Assembly: GCF_900188345.1 (NCBI RefSeq)
Contig: NZ_FZOD01000060.1
Span: 1-59,326, forward strand
Origin: Streptosporangium subroseum
GTDB taxonomy: Bacteria > Actinomycetota > Actinomycetes > Streptosporangiales > Streptosporangiaceae
Direction of reading: 5' to 3'
DNA length: 59,326 nt
Translations under genes and position numbers: made by a program
In this document: in pieces, positions 1 through 8,383 of the stretch
Layout of the letters: every line of letters begins with the position of its first letter
Numbering within the stretch: position 1 is the first letter of the stretch
Notes under the pieces: generated by a model
Seen by the model: only the letters and a program-made list of their open reading frames with translations
The model's database searches: none
Told to the model about the DNA's origin: nothing

Positions 1-399
1 GGGAAACCAGCGCCGTTCGCACCGTTTCCGCTTATCCCGTCGAATCCGTTAGGATCTCGACCGCCCTGCTTCCAGGGCAACCCTCTAAACCTACCGAGAC
101 ATCCGCTTCGTGTCAACTTTGCAGACACGTCCGATTTGCCAGGACCAGGGCAGAGGGGGTGCTGGGCGGTTCGCCTACCCGGAGATTCAAGGCCCCGGGG
201 CTCTTCGCCCTGCAAGATGAACACTACCAGGACTCTCACGTAACAGAGACAACTTGCCAACCATCCCCGAGCCTCGCGCGTCTCAAACGTTCGTAGGAAG
301 TCGAAGCGCGCAACCAGACGTCAAGCCAATCGCAACCGACTCTGGATACGAAGTACTCGCGAGGGTCAGAATCCTGACTCCGCCGTGGAGGTGAGCACC
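1..399. other. Left edge, no gene supported
   Basis: I see no convincing coding region, tRNA or terminator here. The open frames on the minus strand across 236-690 have arginine- and serine-rich compositions typical of shadow frames and overlap the gene that starts at 400. The segment just before 400 must hold that gene's promoter, but no clear -35/-10 pair stands out. Confidence 0.5.
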
Positions 400-801
400 A
401 TGACCCGCTCGGAGTTCGACGACATCCGCGCGCACATCGACGCGGAGGCCGATCATCCAGGTGACCTGTTGAGGGTTGCCAGGTCTCTGCTGAACGACCT
501 TGAAGACGCACGGATGCGAGAGGCGACCCTCCGCGCTTACTATCTGCGTCTTCTCACCGCGGCACGGGCAACGGTCGCCGCGGAGGCGGCCGGCTATCCC
601 CAGCCACTGACCTTTCTCACCGACGAGCTCGCCAAGCGCGGCCAGCTCCCGGCAACCGGGGAGGTGAACCGGATCCTGGCCGATGCCCACACCGCAGCCG
701 CGCTACTGGCCTGCCTGGAGCAGTCTCCTGTCGCGGTGACGGCCACTTCCGGTCCTCGCTCCCGGAGATGCGGGGGCACAAGCCGTAGCCTCCCACGATG
801 A
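400..801 (+). CDS. Hypothetical protein, 133 aa
   Basis: I do not recognise this protein. The ATG at 400 is chosen because a strong Shine-Dalgarno GGAGGTG (387-393) lies 6 nt before it; the in-frame GTG codons at 385 and 391 fall on or in that site. The first 90 residues are acidic and helical (RSEFDDIRAHIDAEADHP, then a Leu/Arg-rich helix), which suggests a cytosolic helical bundle. The last 20 residues are Arg/Ser/Gly-rich and look less coding-like. There is no signal peptide or membrane segment. A small membrane protein gene follows 53 nt downstream on the same strand, so the two could be co-transcribed. Confidence 0.55.
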   Translation: MTRSEFDDIRAHIDAEADHPGDLLRVARSLLNDLEDARMREATLRAYYLRLLTAARATVAAEAAGYPQPLTFLTDELAKRGQLPATGEVNRILADAHTAAALLACLEQSPVAVTATSGPRSRRCGGTSRSLPR

Positions 802-854
802 GGCATTCCGCGTCATTGACCTGGTCTTGAACCAAGATCTGTAAGACTCCAGGC

Positions 855-1082
855 ATGGTGCAGCGAGGGCTGAATTGGGCTGCGACGACCCTCGTGGGCG
901 TCTTCGGCTTTGTCTGGATCGGTGTTGTGGTGTTCGCGACCATCGACGCACCGACATGGGCACGAGTGGGGCAGGCCTCCTTCGGGGCCTGCCTTATCTG
1001 CTGGGCTCTCTACAAGGCGGTCCAGTTGCTCCGCCGTACCGAACCCAGGTTCGTCCCGCGGCACCGCCGGGTCAGGGCCTGA
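855..1082 (+). CDS. Small two-helix membrane protein, 75 aa
   Basis: The product has two predicted membrane segments, roughly residues 9-29 (ATTLVGVFGFVWIGVVVFAT) and 39-57 (GQASFGACLICWALYKAVQ), followed by a basic tail (RRTEPRFVPRHRRVRA) that should face the cytoplasm. No domain is recognised. It stands tail to tail with the PH-domain protein on the other strand, with only 15 nt between their stop codons. The ribosome binding site is weak, so the start is the least certain part. Coding-like GC skew at third positions supports it being real. Confidence 0.5.
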   Translation: MVQRGLNWAATTLVGVFGFVWIGVVVFATIDAPTWARVGQASFGACLICWALYKAVQLLRRTEPRFVPRHRRVRA

Positions 1083-1097
1083 CCCCTGGCGAACGGG

Positions 1098-1526
1098 CTA
1101 GAAGCCTCTCCGGAGCGAGCGGAGTTGGTCGGCGACCTCCTGGCACGGGGCGCCAAGGTCGAACCGGCTGAGGAGGAAGATCCCTTCGCCGGTGTCGATC
1201 TCCAGAAGCTCCGTGCGAGAGGTGAAACGGGTCTGCGTGTCCACTCGCACCCGCTCGATCACGCTCCATGGCAATCGCTCGGAGCCGGCGAAGCCCTTCA
1301 CCACCACGAGTCCCTCCCCGTCGGCGCTGAGCCGTACAGGAGCGAGGACGTCGCGCAGGGCCAGTACGGCCGCGGCCACGGTCGCCGCGCCCGCCAGGAA
1401 CGCCCCGCGCAGGTCATCGAGGGTCAGTACGGTGATCGTCGCGAGGACAAGCGTCGCGACGATCTTCAGGATGAGAAACTCCCGGCGCACGCGCCAGTGC
1501 AGAACCCCTTCGGACATGTCAGCCAC
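1098..1526 (-). CDS. Bacterial PH-domain membrane protein, 142 aa
   Basis: This resembles the actinobacterial small PH-domain membrane proteins (low-molecular-weight antigen 6 type). Two hydrophobic segments at about residues 18-37 and 41-58 form a membrane hairpin. They are followed by a beta-rich domain (LSADGEGLVVVKGFAGSERL, then PWSVIERVRVDTQTR) with the tryptophan-centred strand usual for bPH domains. The function is unknown; the family is thought to sense or scaffold at the membrane. GTG at 1526 opens the frame, but ATG at 1517 (MSEGVLHW) is an equally good start because no clear ribosome binding site decides between them. Confidence 0.7.
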   Translation of the reverse strand: MADMSEGVLHWRVRREFLILKIVATLVLATITVLTLDDLRGAFLAGAATVAAAVLALRDVLAPVRLSADGEGLVVVKGFAGSERLPWSVIERVRVDTQTRFTSRTELLEIDTGEGIFLLSRFDLGAPCQEVADQLRSLRRGF

Positions 1527-1602
1527 GCTACCCGTCGGGTTTTTGGGACGCGTACGGCGGAGCGGCGCCTCGGCCTCGGCACGAGGGCTTCAGGAAAACG
1601 GC

Positions 1603-1635
1603 GAAGGCCCTGATCTCTGGGAGATCAGGGCCTTC
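1603..1635 (-). terminator. Stem-loop terminator downstream of tRNA-fMet copy 1
   Basis: A 15-bp perfect stem (GAAGGCCCTGATCTC paired with GAGATCAGGGCCTTC) closes a 3-nt loop just after the tRNA 3' end on the minus strand. The U-tract is weak. It also separates the tRNA from the PH-domain gene downstream. Confidence 0.8.
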
Positions 1636-1638
1636 ATG

Positions 1639-1715
1639 TGGTAGCGGGGACAGGATTTGAACCTGCGACCTCTGGGTTATGAGCCCAGCGAGCTACCGAG
1701 CTGCTCCACCCCGCG
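1639..1715 (-). tRNA. Initiator tRNA-fMet (CAU), copy 1
   Basis: The 77-nt gene reads CGCGGGG at its 5' end on the minus strand and encodes CCA at its 3' end. The anticodon loop is CTCATAA (CAU), flanked by three G:C pairs (GGG/CCC) in the anticodon stem, the initiator hallmark. Position 1 (C) and position 72 (U) do not pair, also an initiator trait. The T-arm GGTTCAAATCC is canonical. It is identical to the second copy at 2022-2098. Confidence 0.97.
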
Positions 1716-1976
1716 TCGGTGTATGTCTAAACCTTATCGGCCTTCCGAGGCAGACAGCAAATCAACATGAGGGTTACCTGGTCAGCTCGGCGGGCGACCA
1801 TGATGGCCAGCGGGCTCTGACCCGGAGCGGAACCTCCTGGCCCTTCCGAAACGCGGGACCGGTGCCCGTCCAGTTGATCGATGTCGCCCGGTGGGCACCC
1901 ATGGGACCCGCCCCGGGGCTTCGGACCGATGCCTTGCCTCTGGGATGGCCAGGTCAATCCGGACGGAGCCGGGCAT
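1716..1976. other. Spacer between the two tRNA-fMet genes
   Basis: No gene is seen here. The 17 nt immediately upstream of this tRNA (GTCGGTGTATGTCTAAA on the plus strand) are repeated exactly upstream of copy 2, so the duplication included the start-proximal promoter part. The rest of the spacer is unrelated to the flank of copy 2. Confidence 0.6.
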
Positions 1977-2016
1977 GAAAAAAGTCCCGGCCTCCGATTT
2001 CTCGGAGACCGGGACT
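1977..2016 (-). terminator. Rho-independent terminator of tRNA-fMet copy 2
   Basis: On the minus strand, AAGTCCCGG-bulge-CTCCGA type arms (1982-1997 and 2001-2016) form a long stem with a 4-nt loop, followed by a run of T residues (plus-strand AAAAAA at 1978-1983). This is a classical intrinsic terminator directly after the tRNA. Confidence 0.9.
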
Positions 2017-2021
2017 TCCTT

Positions 2022-2098
2022 TGGTAGCGGGGACAGGATTTGAACCTGCGACCTCTGGGTTATGAGCCCAGCGAGCTACCGAGCTGCTCCACCCCGCG
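2022..2098 (-). tRNA. Initiator tRNA-fMet (CAU), copy 2
   Basis: Identical in sequence to the 1639-1715 gene, including encoded CCA, the GGG/CCC anticodon stem pairs and the C1:U72 mismatch that mark an initiator tRNA. It has its own intrinsic terminator and shares 17 nt of upstream sequence with copy 1. Confidence 0.97.
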
Positions 2099-2172
2099 TC
2101 GGTGTATGTCTAAAGACTACCCGGCTTTGGCGGTGGACGCGAATCAAATAGCGCTGGGCTCCGTCGAGCCTC

Positions 2173-5133
2173 CTAGGAACTCGGCAGTGGCGTCGGCGTC
2201 ACCGACGGTGTCGCGGAGGGCACCGGTGTCGCCGACGGAGCCGGGGTGGCGGTGGACGTCGACGACGGTACGGCTGTGCCCTTCAGCTTCTTCAGGGCCG
2301 CCTCCAGCTCCTTCTGGGCCGCGCCGTACTCGGTCCAGTTAGGCGGGTTGGACGCCAGGGCCGCCTGCGCCTTGTTGTACGCCGCCTGGGCCTCGTCGAT
2401 CACCTTGGCCACCTCGGTGATGGACTCGTTGCCCTCGGGCTGGGCTCCCTCCGGCTGCTGGGCGGTGTCCGGGTTGGCCGGTTGGGCACCGGCGCCGGTC
2501 CCGAAGACCTGCTCCAGCGCGCCCTTGAGCGTGTCCGCCGAGCCGACCTTGCTGCCGTACGCCACCAGGACCCGGCGGAGGATCGGATACGGCTCCTGGC
2601 CGGAGGCCGCGGCGATCTCCACGTAGACCGGTTCGACATAGACGAGACCGTCGGCGAACGGCAGGGTCAGCAGGTTGCCGTAGCGGACCTTCGCCTGGCC
2701 GAGACCGAGCAGGTTGAGCTCGCCGGAGAACTTGTTCTGGAAGTTGTTCTGCACCTGACCCGGACCGGGGATCGTGGTGTTGGAGGGCATGCGCAGGATG
2801 CGCAACTTTCCATAGTCCGGTCCCGGATTGGCGTCCACGGCCATGAACGCGGCCAGGTTGGGACCCTGGCGCGGCACGAACGTGGTGGTCAGCGAGAACG
2901 ACGGGGTCGAGGTCTTCGGCATCTTGACCGACAGGTAGTACGGCGGCTGCTTGATGCCGGCTTCGCCCGACGGGTCGTTCGGGACGTTCCAGAAGTCCTG
3001 GCCGCTGTAGAAGGCGTTCGGGTCCTGGATGTGGTACTGGGAGAGCACGTCACGCTGGACCTTGAACAGCGCCTCCGGGTAGCGCAGGTGCTGCCTGAGC
3101 TCGGGGGACATCTCCGTCTGCGGCTTGATGACGCCCGGGAAGGCCTTGCGCCAGGTCTGCAGGATCGGGTCCTTGTCGTCCCAGGCGTACAGGCTGACGG
3201 TGCCGTCGTAGGCGTCGACCACGGCCTTGACCGAGTTGCGCATGTAGTTGATCTGGTCGCGCGGCTGCGGCACCACCAGGCGCGGGTCGGTGACGGTGTC
3301 GCGCGTCATCGCCTCCAGGCTCTTGCTCTGGGAGTACGGGTAGGCGTTGGAGGTGGTGTACGCGTCGGCGATCCAGACCACCCTGCCGTTGACGATGGCC
3401 GGGTAGGGGTTGTCGTCCATGCTCAGGAACGGCGCCACCTTGGCGATGCGTTCCTGCGGGTTGCGATCGTAAAGGATCTTGGAGTTCGCGTTGACGTCGC
3501 TCGACAGCAGCAGGTTGATCTCACCGTACTTGGCGGCGTAGAGCATCCGGTTGAGGAACGAACCGACCGGAACTCCGCCCTTGCCGTCGTAGGTGGTGTT
3601 CTTCTGGCCCGTACCGCCGCTCTCGGGGTAGTCGAGCTCCTGCTTCCCGCTGCCTCCGACGATGACGTAGTCGGTCGAGCCCGGGGCCTCGCCGAAGTAG
3701 ATCCGCGACTCCTTGAGACCCGTCCGATCCGCCAGGGCTCCGGTGACCGGCATGTCCTTGGCGTCGAAGTTGGGGAGGCCCTCGGAGTCGACCTCGTTGC
3801 CGGGCGCGGCCACGAAGCCGTAGCCGTGGGTGTAGACGAGGTGCCGGTTGATCCAGTTGTTCTGCTCCGCCGGCGGGCCGGTGAGCTCGCGCACGGTCAC
3901 GACGGTGTCGCGCATCATGCCGTCGGGATCCGGGTAGCGGTCGACGTCGAGCGGGTCGTGGAAGTCGTAGTAACCGCGAATCCGCTGCTTCTGCTGGTAG
4001 GTCTTGGCGACCAGGCTCGGGTCGAGCAGACGCACGCCGGAGATGGAGCTGTCTGCGGTGACGTTGACCTTGCTTGGGTCGCCCTGCGCCGTGTAGTCGA
4101 TGACCTCGGATTTATCGACCCCGTAGGCTTTTCGAGTCGCGTCTATGTTGTATTTGATGTATTCCTGCTCCTTGCCCTGCTGGTTCGGCTTGACCTGGAA
4201 CTGCTCGACCAGGGCCGGGTAGACCCCGCCGATCAGGATGGCCGAGAGCACCAGGAGTCCGAAGCCGACGCCGGGCAGCATTCCGCCGGACCGTACGACT
4301 CCGGCGAAGAACAGGGCGGCGCAGATCAGGGCGATGATCGCCAGGATGGTCTTGGCGGGAAGCACCGCGTTGACGTCCGTGTACGAGGCGCCGTTCCGGA
4401 AGCCCCGGTCGGAGAAGACCAGCCCGTACCTGTCGACCCAGTAGGCGACCGCCTTCAGCAGCACGAAGACGCCGAGCAGCACCGACAGGTGCACCCGGGC
4501 CGCGCGAGACGCGTGCATGCCCGGGGACTGGATCCGGAAACCGCCGTACAGGTAGTGCACGATCGCCGACAGGATGGCGGACAGCACCACCGCCACGAAC
4601 AGGAAGTTCAGCACCATCCGCAGGAACGGATAGGTGAACATGAAGAATGAGATGTCCATCTTGAACAGCGCGTCGGTCTCGCCGAACGGCGTTCCGTTGA
4701 TGAACTCCAGCCAGGTCTTCCACTGCCCGGAGAACGACGAGCCGGCGAACAGGCCGAGCACCGCCACGCCGATCAGGAAGATCAGCTTACGGTGCGGGTC
4801 GAGGGCCATCCGGTATCGGTCGGCGCCGCTGGCGCCACCGAACATCCCGGGGCCGAACATCGGCCGCATTCGGTACGCCATCAGCATGTTGCCGCCGACG
4901 ACGCCGACCATAACCAGGGCGCCGACGACGAACAGCAGGATCTGAGTGACGATCACACCGGAGAAGACCGCCGTGTATCCAACCGAGTTGTACCAGAGGT
5001 AATCGGTGAAAATACCGGCGAAGAGAAAGAACAAGACGACGATCGCAGCGAGGGCGATCGCGACAGGAAGTAGCAGTCGCGGCCGGCGGGGCAAGCGCAT
5101 TGCCCTACCGGCTCCGGGGGTCCGGAAGCTCAA
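2173..5133 (-). CDS. UPF0182 family large membrane protein, 986 aa
   Basis: This is the actinobacterial UPF0182/COG1615 protein (M. tuberculosis Rv3193c type), whose role is unknown. The first 350 residues hold about seven membrane helices (for example LLPVAIALAAIVVLFFLFAG and LLFVVGALVMVGVVGG). A long extracytoplasmic domain of some 550 residues follows, with the family's YTHGYG and NPYPAIVNGRVVW stretches. The end is a helix rich in Ala/Glu/Lys and then a Ser/Thr/Pro tail (ATPAPSATPVPSATPSVTPT). The TTG at 5133 is preferred: AAGGGG lies 6 nt upstream and it yields MSFRTPG, whereas the TTG at 5139 abuts that site. The Lon-like protease gene lies upstream on the same strand, as in mycobacteria. 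Confidence 0.93.
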   Translation of the reverse strand: MSFRTPGAGRAMRLPRRPRLLLPVAIALAAIVVLFFLFAGIFTDYLWYNSVGYTAVFSGVIVTQILLFVVGALVMVGVVGGNMLMAYRMRPMFGPGMFGGASGADRYRMALDPHRKLIFLIGVAVLGLFAGSSFSGQWKTWLEFINGTPFGETDALFKMDISFFMFTYPFLRMVLNFLFVAVVLSAILSAIVHYLYGGFRIQSPGMHASRAARVHLSVLLGVFVLLKAVAYWVDRYGLVFSDRGFRNGASYTDVNAVLPAKTILAIIALICAALFFAGVVRSGGMLPGVGFGLLVLSAILIGGVYPALVEQFQVKPNQQGKEQEYIKYNIDATRKAYGVDKSEVIDYTAQGDPSKVNVTADSSISGVRLLDPSLVAKTYQQKQRIRGYYDFHDPLDVDRYPDPDGMMRDTVVTVRELTGPPAEQNNWINRHLVYTHGYGFVAAPGNEVDSEGLPNFDAKDMPVTGALADRTGLKESRIYFGEAPGSTDYVIVGGSGKQELDYPESGGTGQKNTTYDGKGGVPVGSFLNRMLYAAKYGEINLLLSSDVNANSKILYDRNPQERIAKVAPFLSMDDNPYPAIVNGRVVWIADAYTTSNAYPYSQSKSLEAMTRDTVTDPRLVVPQPRDQINYMRNSVKAVVDAYDGTVSLYAWDDKDPILQTWRKAFPGVIKPQTEMSPELRQHLRYPEALFKVQRDVLSQYHIQDPNAFYSGQDFWNVPNDPSGEAGIKQPPYYLSVKMPKTSTPSFSLTTTFVPRQGPNLAAFMAVDANPGPDYGKLRILRMPSNTTIPGPGQVQNNFQNKFSGELNLLGLGQAKVRYGNLLTLPFADGLVYVEPVYVEIAAASGQEPYPILRRVLVAYGSKVGSADTLKGALEQVFGTGAGAQPANPDTAQQPEGAQPEGNESITEVAKVIDEAQAAYNKAQAALASNPPNWTEYGAAQKELEAALKKLKGTAVPSSTSTATPAPSATPVPSATPSVTPTPLPSS

Positions 5134-5383
5134 GGCCAACCCCTTGTCGTAAGAGCACGGTCGGTTTTTGGCAACCTACACCGGCGAGGGTTCGGTCGCG
5201 TTAGGCCTCTCGGGCACGGTCCGGCCACAACTCCCGCAGGTCTGGGCTCCAGCGGTACCAACGTATGGGAACCCGGATGAGTGCCCCATCCACGATCCGG
5301 AACCCTGAAAGACGTGATCGCCCTCGGCGGTTCCCGTCAAACATCCTCGGTCGCCGGGCGTGTTCAGGCCCGGGCCACGGCCG

Positions 5384-6427
5384 TCAGCTCGCCGAGCAAC
5401 TCGGGGCGGAACCGCCGGTGCGGATCTTGTCGATCGCCTGCGCCGCCTCGTGGAGCGTGGCGACCTTGACCAGGGTCAGCCCGTGGGGGATCGCCTTGAC
5501 CGCCTCCGCGCAGTTGTCGGCGGGGGTGAGGAAGACCGTCGCTCCGGAGTCGCGGGCTCCGACCATCTTCTGCTGGATGCCGCCGATCGGGCCGACGTCG
5601 CCCTCAGGAGTGATCGTTCCGGTCCCGGCTATGGACTTGCCCCCGGTCATCGCCCCGGGGGTGAGCTTGTCCACGATGCCGAGGGAGAACATCATCCCCG
5701 CGCTCGGCCCGCCGACGTCACCGACGTTGATGCTCACCTTGAAGGGGAACTTGTAGGCGACCTGCATGCTGATGCCCACCAGGGGCATGCCGTCCGTGGC
5801 CGCGACGGTCGGGACGGCGACCGTCTGGCTCTGGCTGCCGCGATTGATGACGAACGTGACCTGCTCGCCCACCTTGTGCTTGCGAACGATGGCGGAGACG
5901 GTCTCGCGGTCCTCCGCGGGCACGCCGTCCACCGAGACGATCTCGTCGCCGCTCTTGAACTTCCCGTCGGCCGGCAGGTCCTTCTCGGTGGAGGCCACGG
6001 TCACGACCGTCCTGTAGGGGATCTTCAGCTCCGTCAGGGCCGCCGCGGTCGCGTCGTCCTGGGAGCCGGTCATCTCCTGGGTGTTCTGCTCCTCGACCTC
6101 TTTCGCGGTGGTCGCCGGTGGGAAGATCGTCTCCTCCGGCACGACCGCGATGGTCGGGTCCACCCAGCCTCTGAGCGCGCTGAACAGGCCGATTCTGGCG
6201 CTCGGCCCGCCCTGGTAGGCCACGGTGACGAGGCTGAGCGCGCCCGTGGTCGGATAGGTCTGGCGTCCCTCGATGCTGATGACCGGCTTGCCCTTGACGG
6301 CGCCGATGGTGTTCTCGGTCGGGCCGGGACTCAGCACGACGTACGGCACCGGCAGCAGGGTGCCGACAACCGCGAGTGTGAGCGTGAGAAAGCCCGCCAC
6401 CATGAGGGTCAGCACTCGTCGGGACAT
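5384..6427 (-). CDS. Membrane-anchored PDZ / Lon-like S16 serine protease, 347 aa
   Basis: A YlbL/Rv3194c-type protease. Residues 5-28 form a signal anchor (LTLMVAGFLTLTLAVVGTLL), so the catalytic part should face outside. A PDZ domain spans about 130-210 (GDEIVSVDGVP is its carboxylate-binding region). The C-terminal Lon proteolytic domain carries the Ser242-Lys287 dyad, in GGPSAGM and GGIQQKM. There is no AAA+ ATPase domain, so it is an ATP-independent Lon relative. The length is normal for the family. No Shine-Dalgarno precedes the ATG, so a leaderless transcript is possible. It lies upstream of the UPF0182 gene on the same strand, as in other actinobacteria. Confidence 0.93.
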   Translation of the reverse strand: MSRRVLTLMVAGFLTLTLAVVGTLLPVPYVVLSPGPTENTIGAVKGKPVISIEGRQTYPTTGALSLVTVAYQGGPSARIGLFSALRGWVDPTIAVVPEETIFPPATTAKEVEEQNTQEMTGSQDDATAAALTELKIPYRTVVTVASTEKDLPADGKFKSGDEIVSVDGVPAEDRETVSAIVRKHKVGEQVTFVINRGSQSQTVAVPTVAATDGMPLVGISMQVAYKFPFKVSINVGDVGGPSAGMMFSLGIVDKLTPGAMTGGKSIAGTGTITPEGDVGPIGGIQQKMVGARDSGATVFLTPADNCAEAVKAIPHGLTLVKVATLHEAAQAIDKIRTGGSAPSCSAS

Positions 6428-6489
6428 GGGGTAGAGCTTATGCGGTACGGCCGGTCATGACGTCCTTGCGGTCCGCCGTCCCGCCGATG

Positions 6490-6600
6490 TCCCGGCCCAC
6501 GCCCGATCTCACTCGCGGACACCGCTCCAGCGGCCCGCGCCCGGTCTCCCACGCAGGCCCGGTCCGGCGGCCCGCGGCCGATCTCATTCGCAGGCCCCGA
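6490..6600. repeat. About 37-bp tandem repeat spanning the moaE stop codon
   Basis: Three degenerate copies begin near 6494, 6532 and 6568. Each holds a core like CGGCCCGCG-CCGATCTC-ACTCGCAGGCC. The first copy met by the moaE transcript (6568-6600) contains the moaE stop codon; the other two lie downstream. This matches stop-spanning repeats at several other genes in the window. Confidence 0.7.
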
Positions 6601-7009
6601 CCCATTCGGCTGAGCCGTCCGCGAAAAGCTGGTTCTTCCAGATCGGGACCTCACTCTTGAGGTCGTCGATCAGCCTCCGGGAGGCCTCGAACGCCTCGCC
6701 GCGGTGCGGGCAGGCGACCGCCACGATGACCGCGATGTCGCCGAGCCTCAGGTCCCCGATCCGGTGCACCGCGGCCAGCGCGGTCACCGGGAAATCGGCC
6801 GCGACCTTCTCGGCCACCCGTCGCAGCTCATCCTCGGCGCTCGGGTGTGCCGAATAGGAGAGCCGGGTGACCGGCTTGCCGTGATCCTGGTCGCGCACCG
6901 TGCCAACGAAGATCGTCGACCCGCCCGCGGCATGATCGCCGATGGCCGCGAACACCTCGTCGACGGAGAGTGCGCCGTCGCGAATACCGAGCAACCGGAT
7001 GACATCCAC
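6584..7009 (-). CDS. moaE: Molybdopterin synthase catalytic subunit MoaE, 141 aa
   Basis: MoaE is the large subunit of molybdopterin synthase and converts cyclic pyranopterin monophosphate to molybdopterin with sulfur carried by MoaD. The family core is clear: GTVRD near 36-40, HRIGDLRLGDIAV at 82-94, CPHRGEAF at 100-107, and DDLKSEVPIWKNQ with the two catalytic lysines at about 118 and 125. The length matches the family. The start is a GTG (VDVIRLLGI). No other molybdenum cofactor gene adjoins it; moeZ lies 47 kb away in this window. The C-terminus runs into a tandem repeat. Confidence 0.95.
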   Translation of the reverse strand: MDVIRLLGIRDGALSVDEVFAAIGDHAAGGSTIFVGTVRDQDHGKPVTRLSYSAHPSAEDELRRVAEKVAADFPVTALAAVHRIGDLRLGDIAVIVAVACPHRGEAFEASRRLIDDLKSEVPIWKNQLFADGSAEWVGACE

Positions 7010-7173
7010 GTCACAAAGAGTACCGCCCCGGGGAAAAACCCCCAGGCGCGAGCCGTAATTAAAAACTTGTAAAAGAATTCACCCGCGGCGCCCTCGGTGG
7101 CCCCGCACACGGTGTTCCCCGCAGAAGACGCCTCCCGCGGCGAGGCACCTTGCGGGTGCCTTCGACGGTGACG

Positions 7174-7239
7174 CCTCCTACGGACGGCACCCTCTACGGA
7201 CGGCGTCTCTTACGCGGACAGCGCCTCCTACGGGCGGCG
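7174..7239. repeat. 16-17 bp tandem repeat spanning the epimerase stop codon
   Basis: Four copies of a unit like CCTCCTACGGACGGCG run from inside the last codons of the epimerase gene to about 55 nt downstream. On the minus strand each copy contains a TAG or TAA, so the gene's stop codon is the first of a series. Confidence 0.75.
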
Positions 7240-8301
7240 CTTCTTGCGGGCGGCATGGACGATCGCCGCGGTACCGAGGACGGCGACGGTGGCGCCGGCG
7301 GCGGCGGTGATCGTGGCGTCCTTGCCGGACAGACGGCGGCCGACGACCGCGTGCCGGCCCTCGCGCAGCTCCAGGAGCTGTTCGAACGCGGCCTCGTTGG
7401 TCCACAGCGGTTTCCATCCGGCCGTGCGCAACGCCGCACAGTCGACCACCCACGGGTAGACGACGTAGTGCAGGTCGGCGGCCGGGGCCGGGGTGATGCC
7501 CAGCCGGTGCAGGCGCTGGGCGGTGCCGAAGGTCAGTCCGGCGGGCAGCTCCAGCCGTTTCAGCCCGGAGATCTCCTCGACCTGCTCCTGCTCCAGCCAG
7601 CCCTCACCTCCCACGGCCACCACTCCGGAGACCGTGCCGAGCGCGGCCATCTCCAGGGCTGAGACCAGATCGTCCACATGGCAGAACTGCCAGCGGGGAT
7701 CGCAGCCCTTGACGGTGAGCAGCCTGGGCGCCTCGAAATGCCGGGTGACCACGCTGTCCACCCCGGGGCCGACGACGGCGGCGGGCCGGATCACGGTCAC
7801 GTCGAGTCCCGGATGACTGCGCAGCGACCGCCGGGCCAGCGCCTCGATCTCCAGGTGGTCACCGACCACTCCGGTATCGGGTTCGGCGGCCACCGCGGAG
7901 TCTTCCGGCAGGGGAACGGGGTTCTCGGGGACCGCGCCGTACACCATGGCACTGGTGACCAGCACGACGCGGCGCACCCGGGCGGCGGCGCTGGCGGTGA
8001 GCACCGTCTGAGCCGCTCGCAGGTTGTAGGCGCGCCGCTCCGCGGGGTCGGCGTCGAGCGCGTAGTCGGCGGACAAATGGACGAGCACATCAATATCGGA
8101 GATCCGGTTCGCCAAGAGCGGATCTCGGACGTCGAGCACCCGCCACGTGACGTCGGGCACGTCGCCGCGCTGCTTGTCGATGGCCACGACTCTGCGGAAA
8201 TCCGCAGACGAGGCGACTTTCGCGACGAAGGCACGGCCGATACCCGAGGCCGCGCCGGTGACGGCGACGACCGGGGGCCGGGAGCGTTTCGAGGTAGGCA
8301 C
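7228..8301 (-). CDS. NAD-dependent epimerase/dehydratase family protein, 357 aa
   Basis: An extended short-chain dehydrogenase. The N-terminal Rossmann motif reads VTGAASGIGRAF at about residues 12-23. DVLVHLSADYA is the NAD-binding strand, VLVTSAMVYGA carries the Ser before the Tyr region, and VIRPAAVVGPG is typical of sugar epimerases. The catalytic YxxxK is not intact (GDHLEIEALAR where it is expected), so activity is uncertain. The C-terminus has a hydrophobic Ala-rich helix (ITAAAGATVAVLGTAAIVHA) followed by KKRRP, probably a membrane anchor. The GTG at 8301 is chosen because GAGGACC lies just upstream; a longer open frame continues to 9084 but is only the antisense of the DUF2342 gene. 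Confidence 0.85.
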   Translation of the reverse strand: MPTSKRSRPPVVAVTGAASGIGRAFVAKVASSADFRRVVAIDKQRGDVPDVTWRVLDVRDPLLANRISDIDVLVHLSADYALDADPAERRAYNLRAAQTVLTASAAARVRRVVLVTSAMVYGAVPENPVPLPEDSAVAAEPDTGVVGDHLEIEALARRSLRSHPGLDVTVIRPAAVVGPGVDSVVTRHFEAPRLLTVKGCDPRWQFCHVDDLVSALEMAALGTVSGVVAVGGEGWLEQEQVEEISGLKRLELPAGLTFGTAQRLHRLGITPAPAADLHYVVYPWVVDCAALRTAGWKPLWTNEAAFEQLLELREGRHAVVGRRLSGKDATITAAAGATVAVLGTAAIVHAARKKRRP

Positions 8302-8383
8302 CAGGTCCTCACTTTGCACTGACCCGCCATGCGACGGATAACGTGGCGGATGTGGACTCCTCCATCCTGCACGAGGTAGAGCG

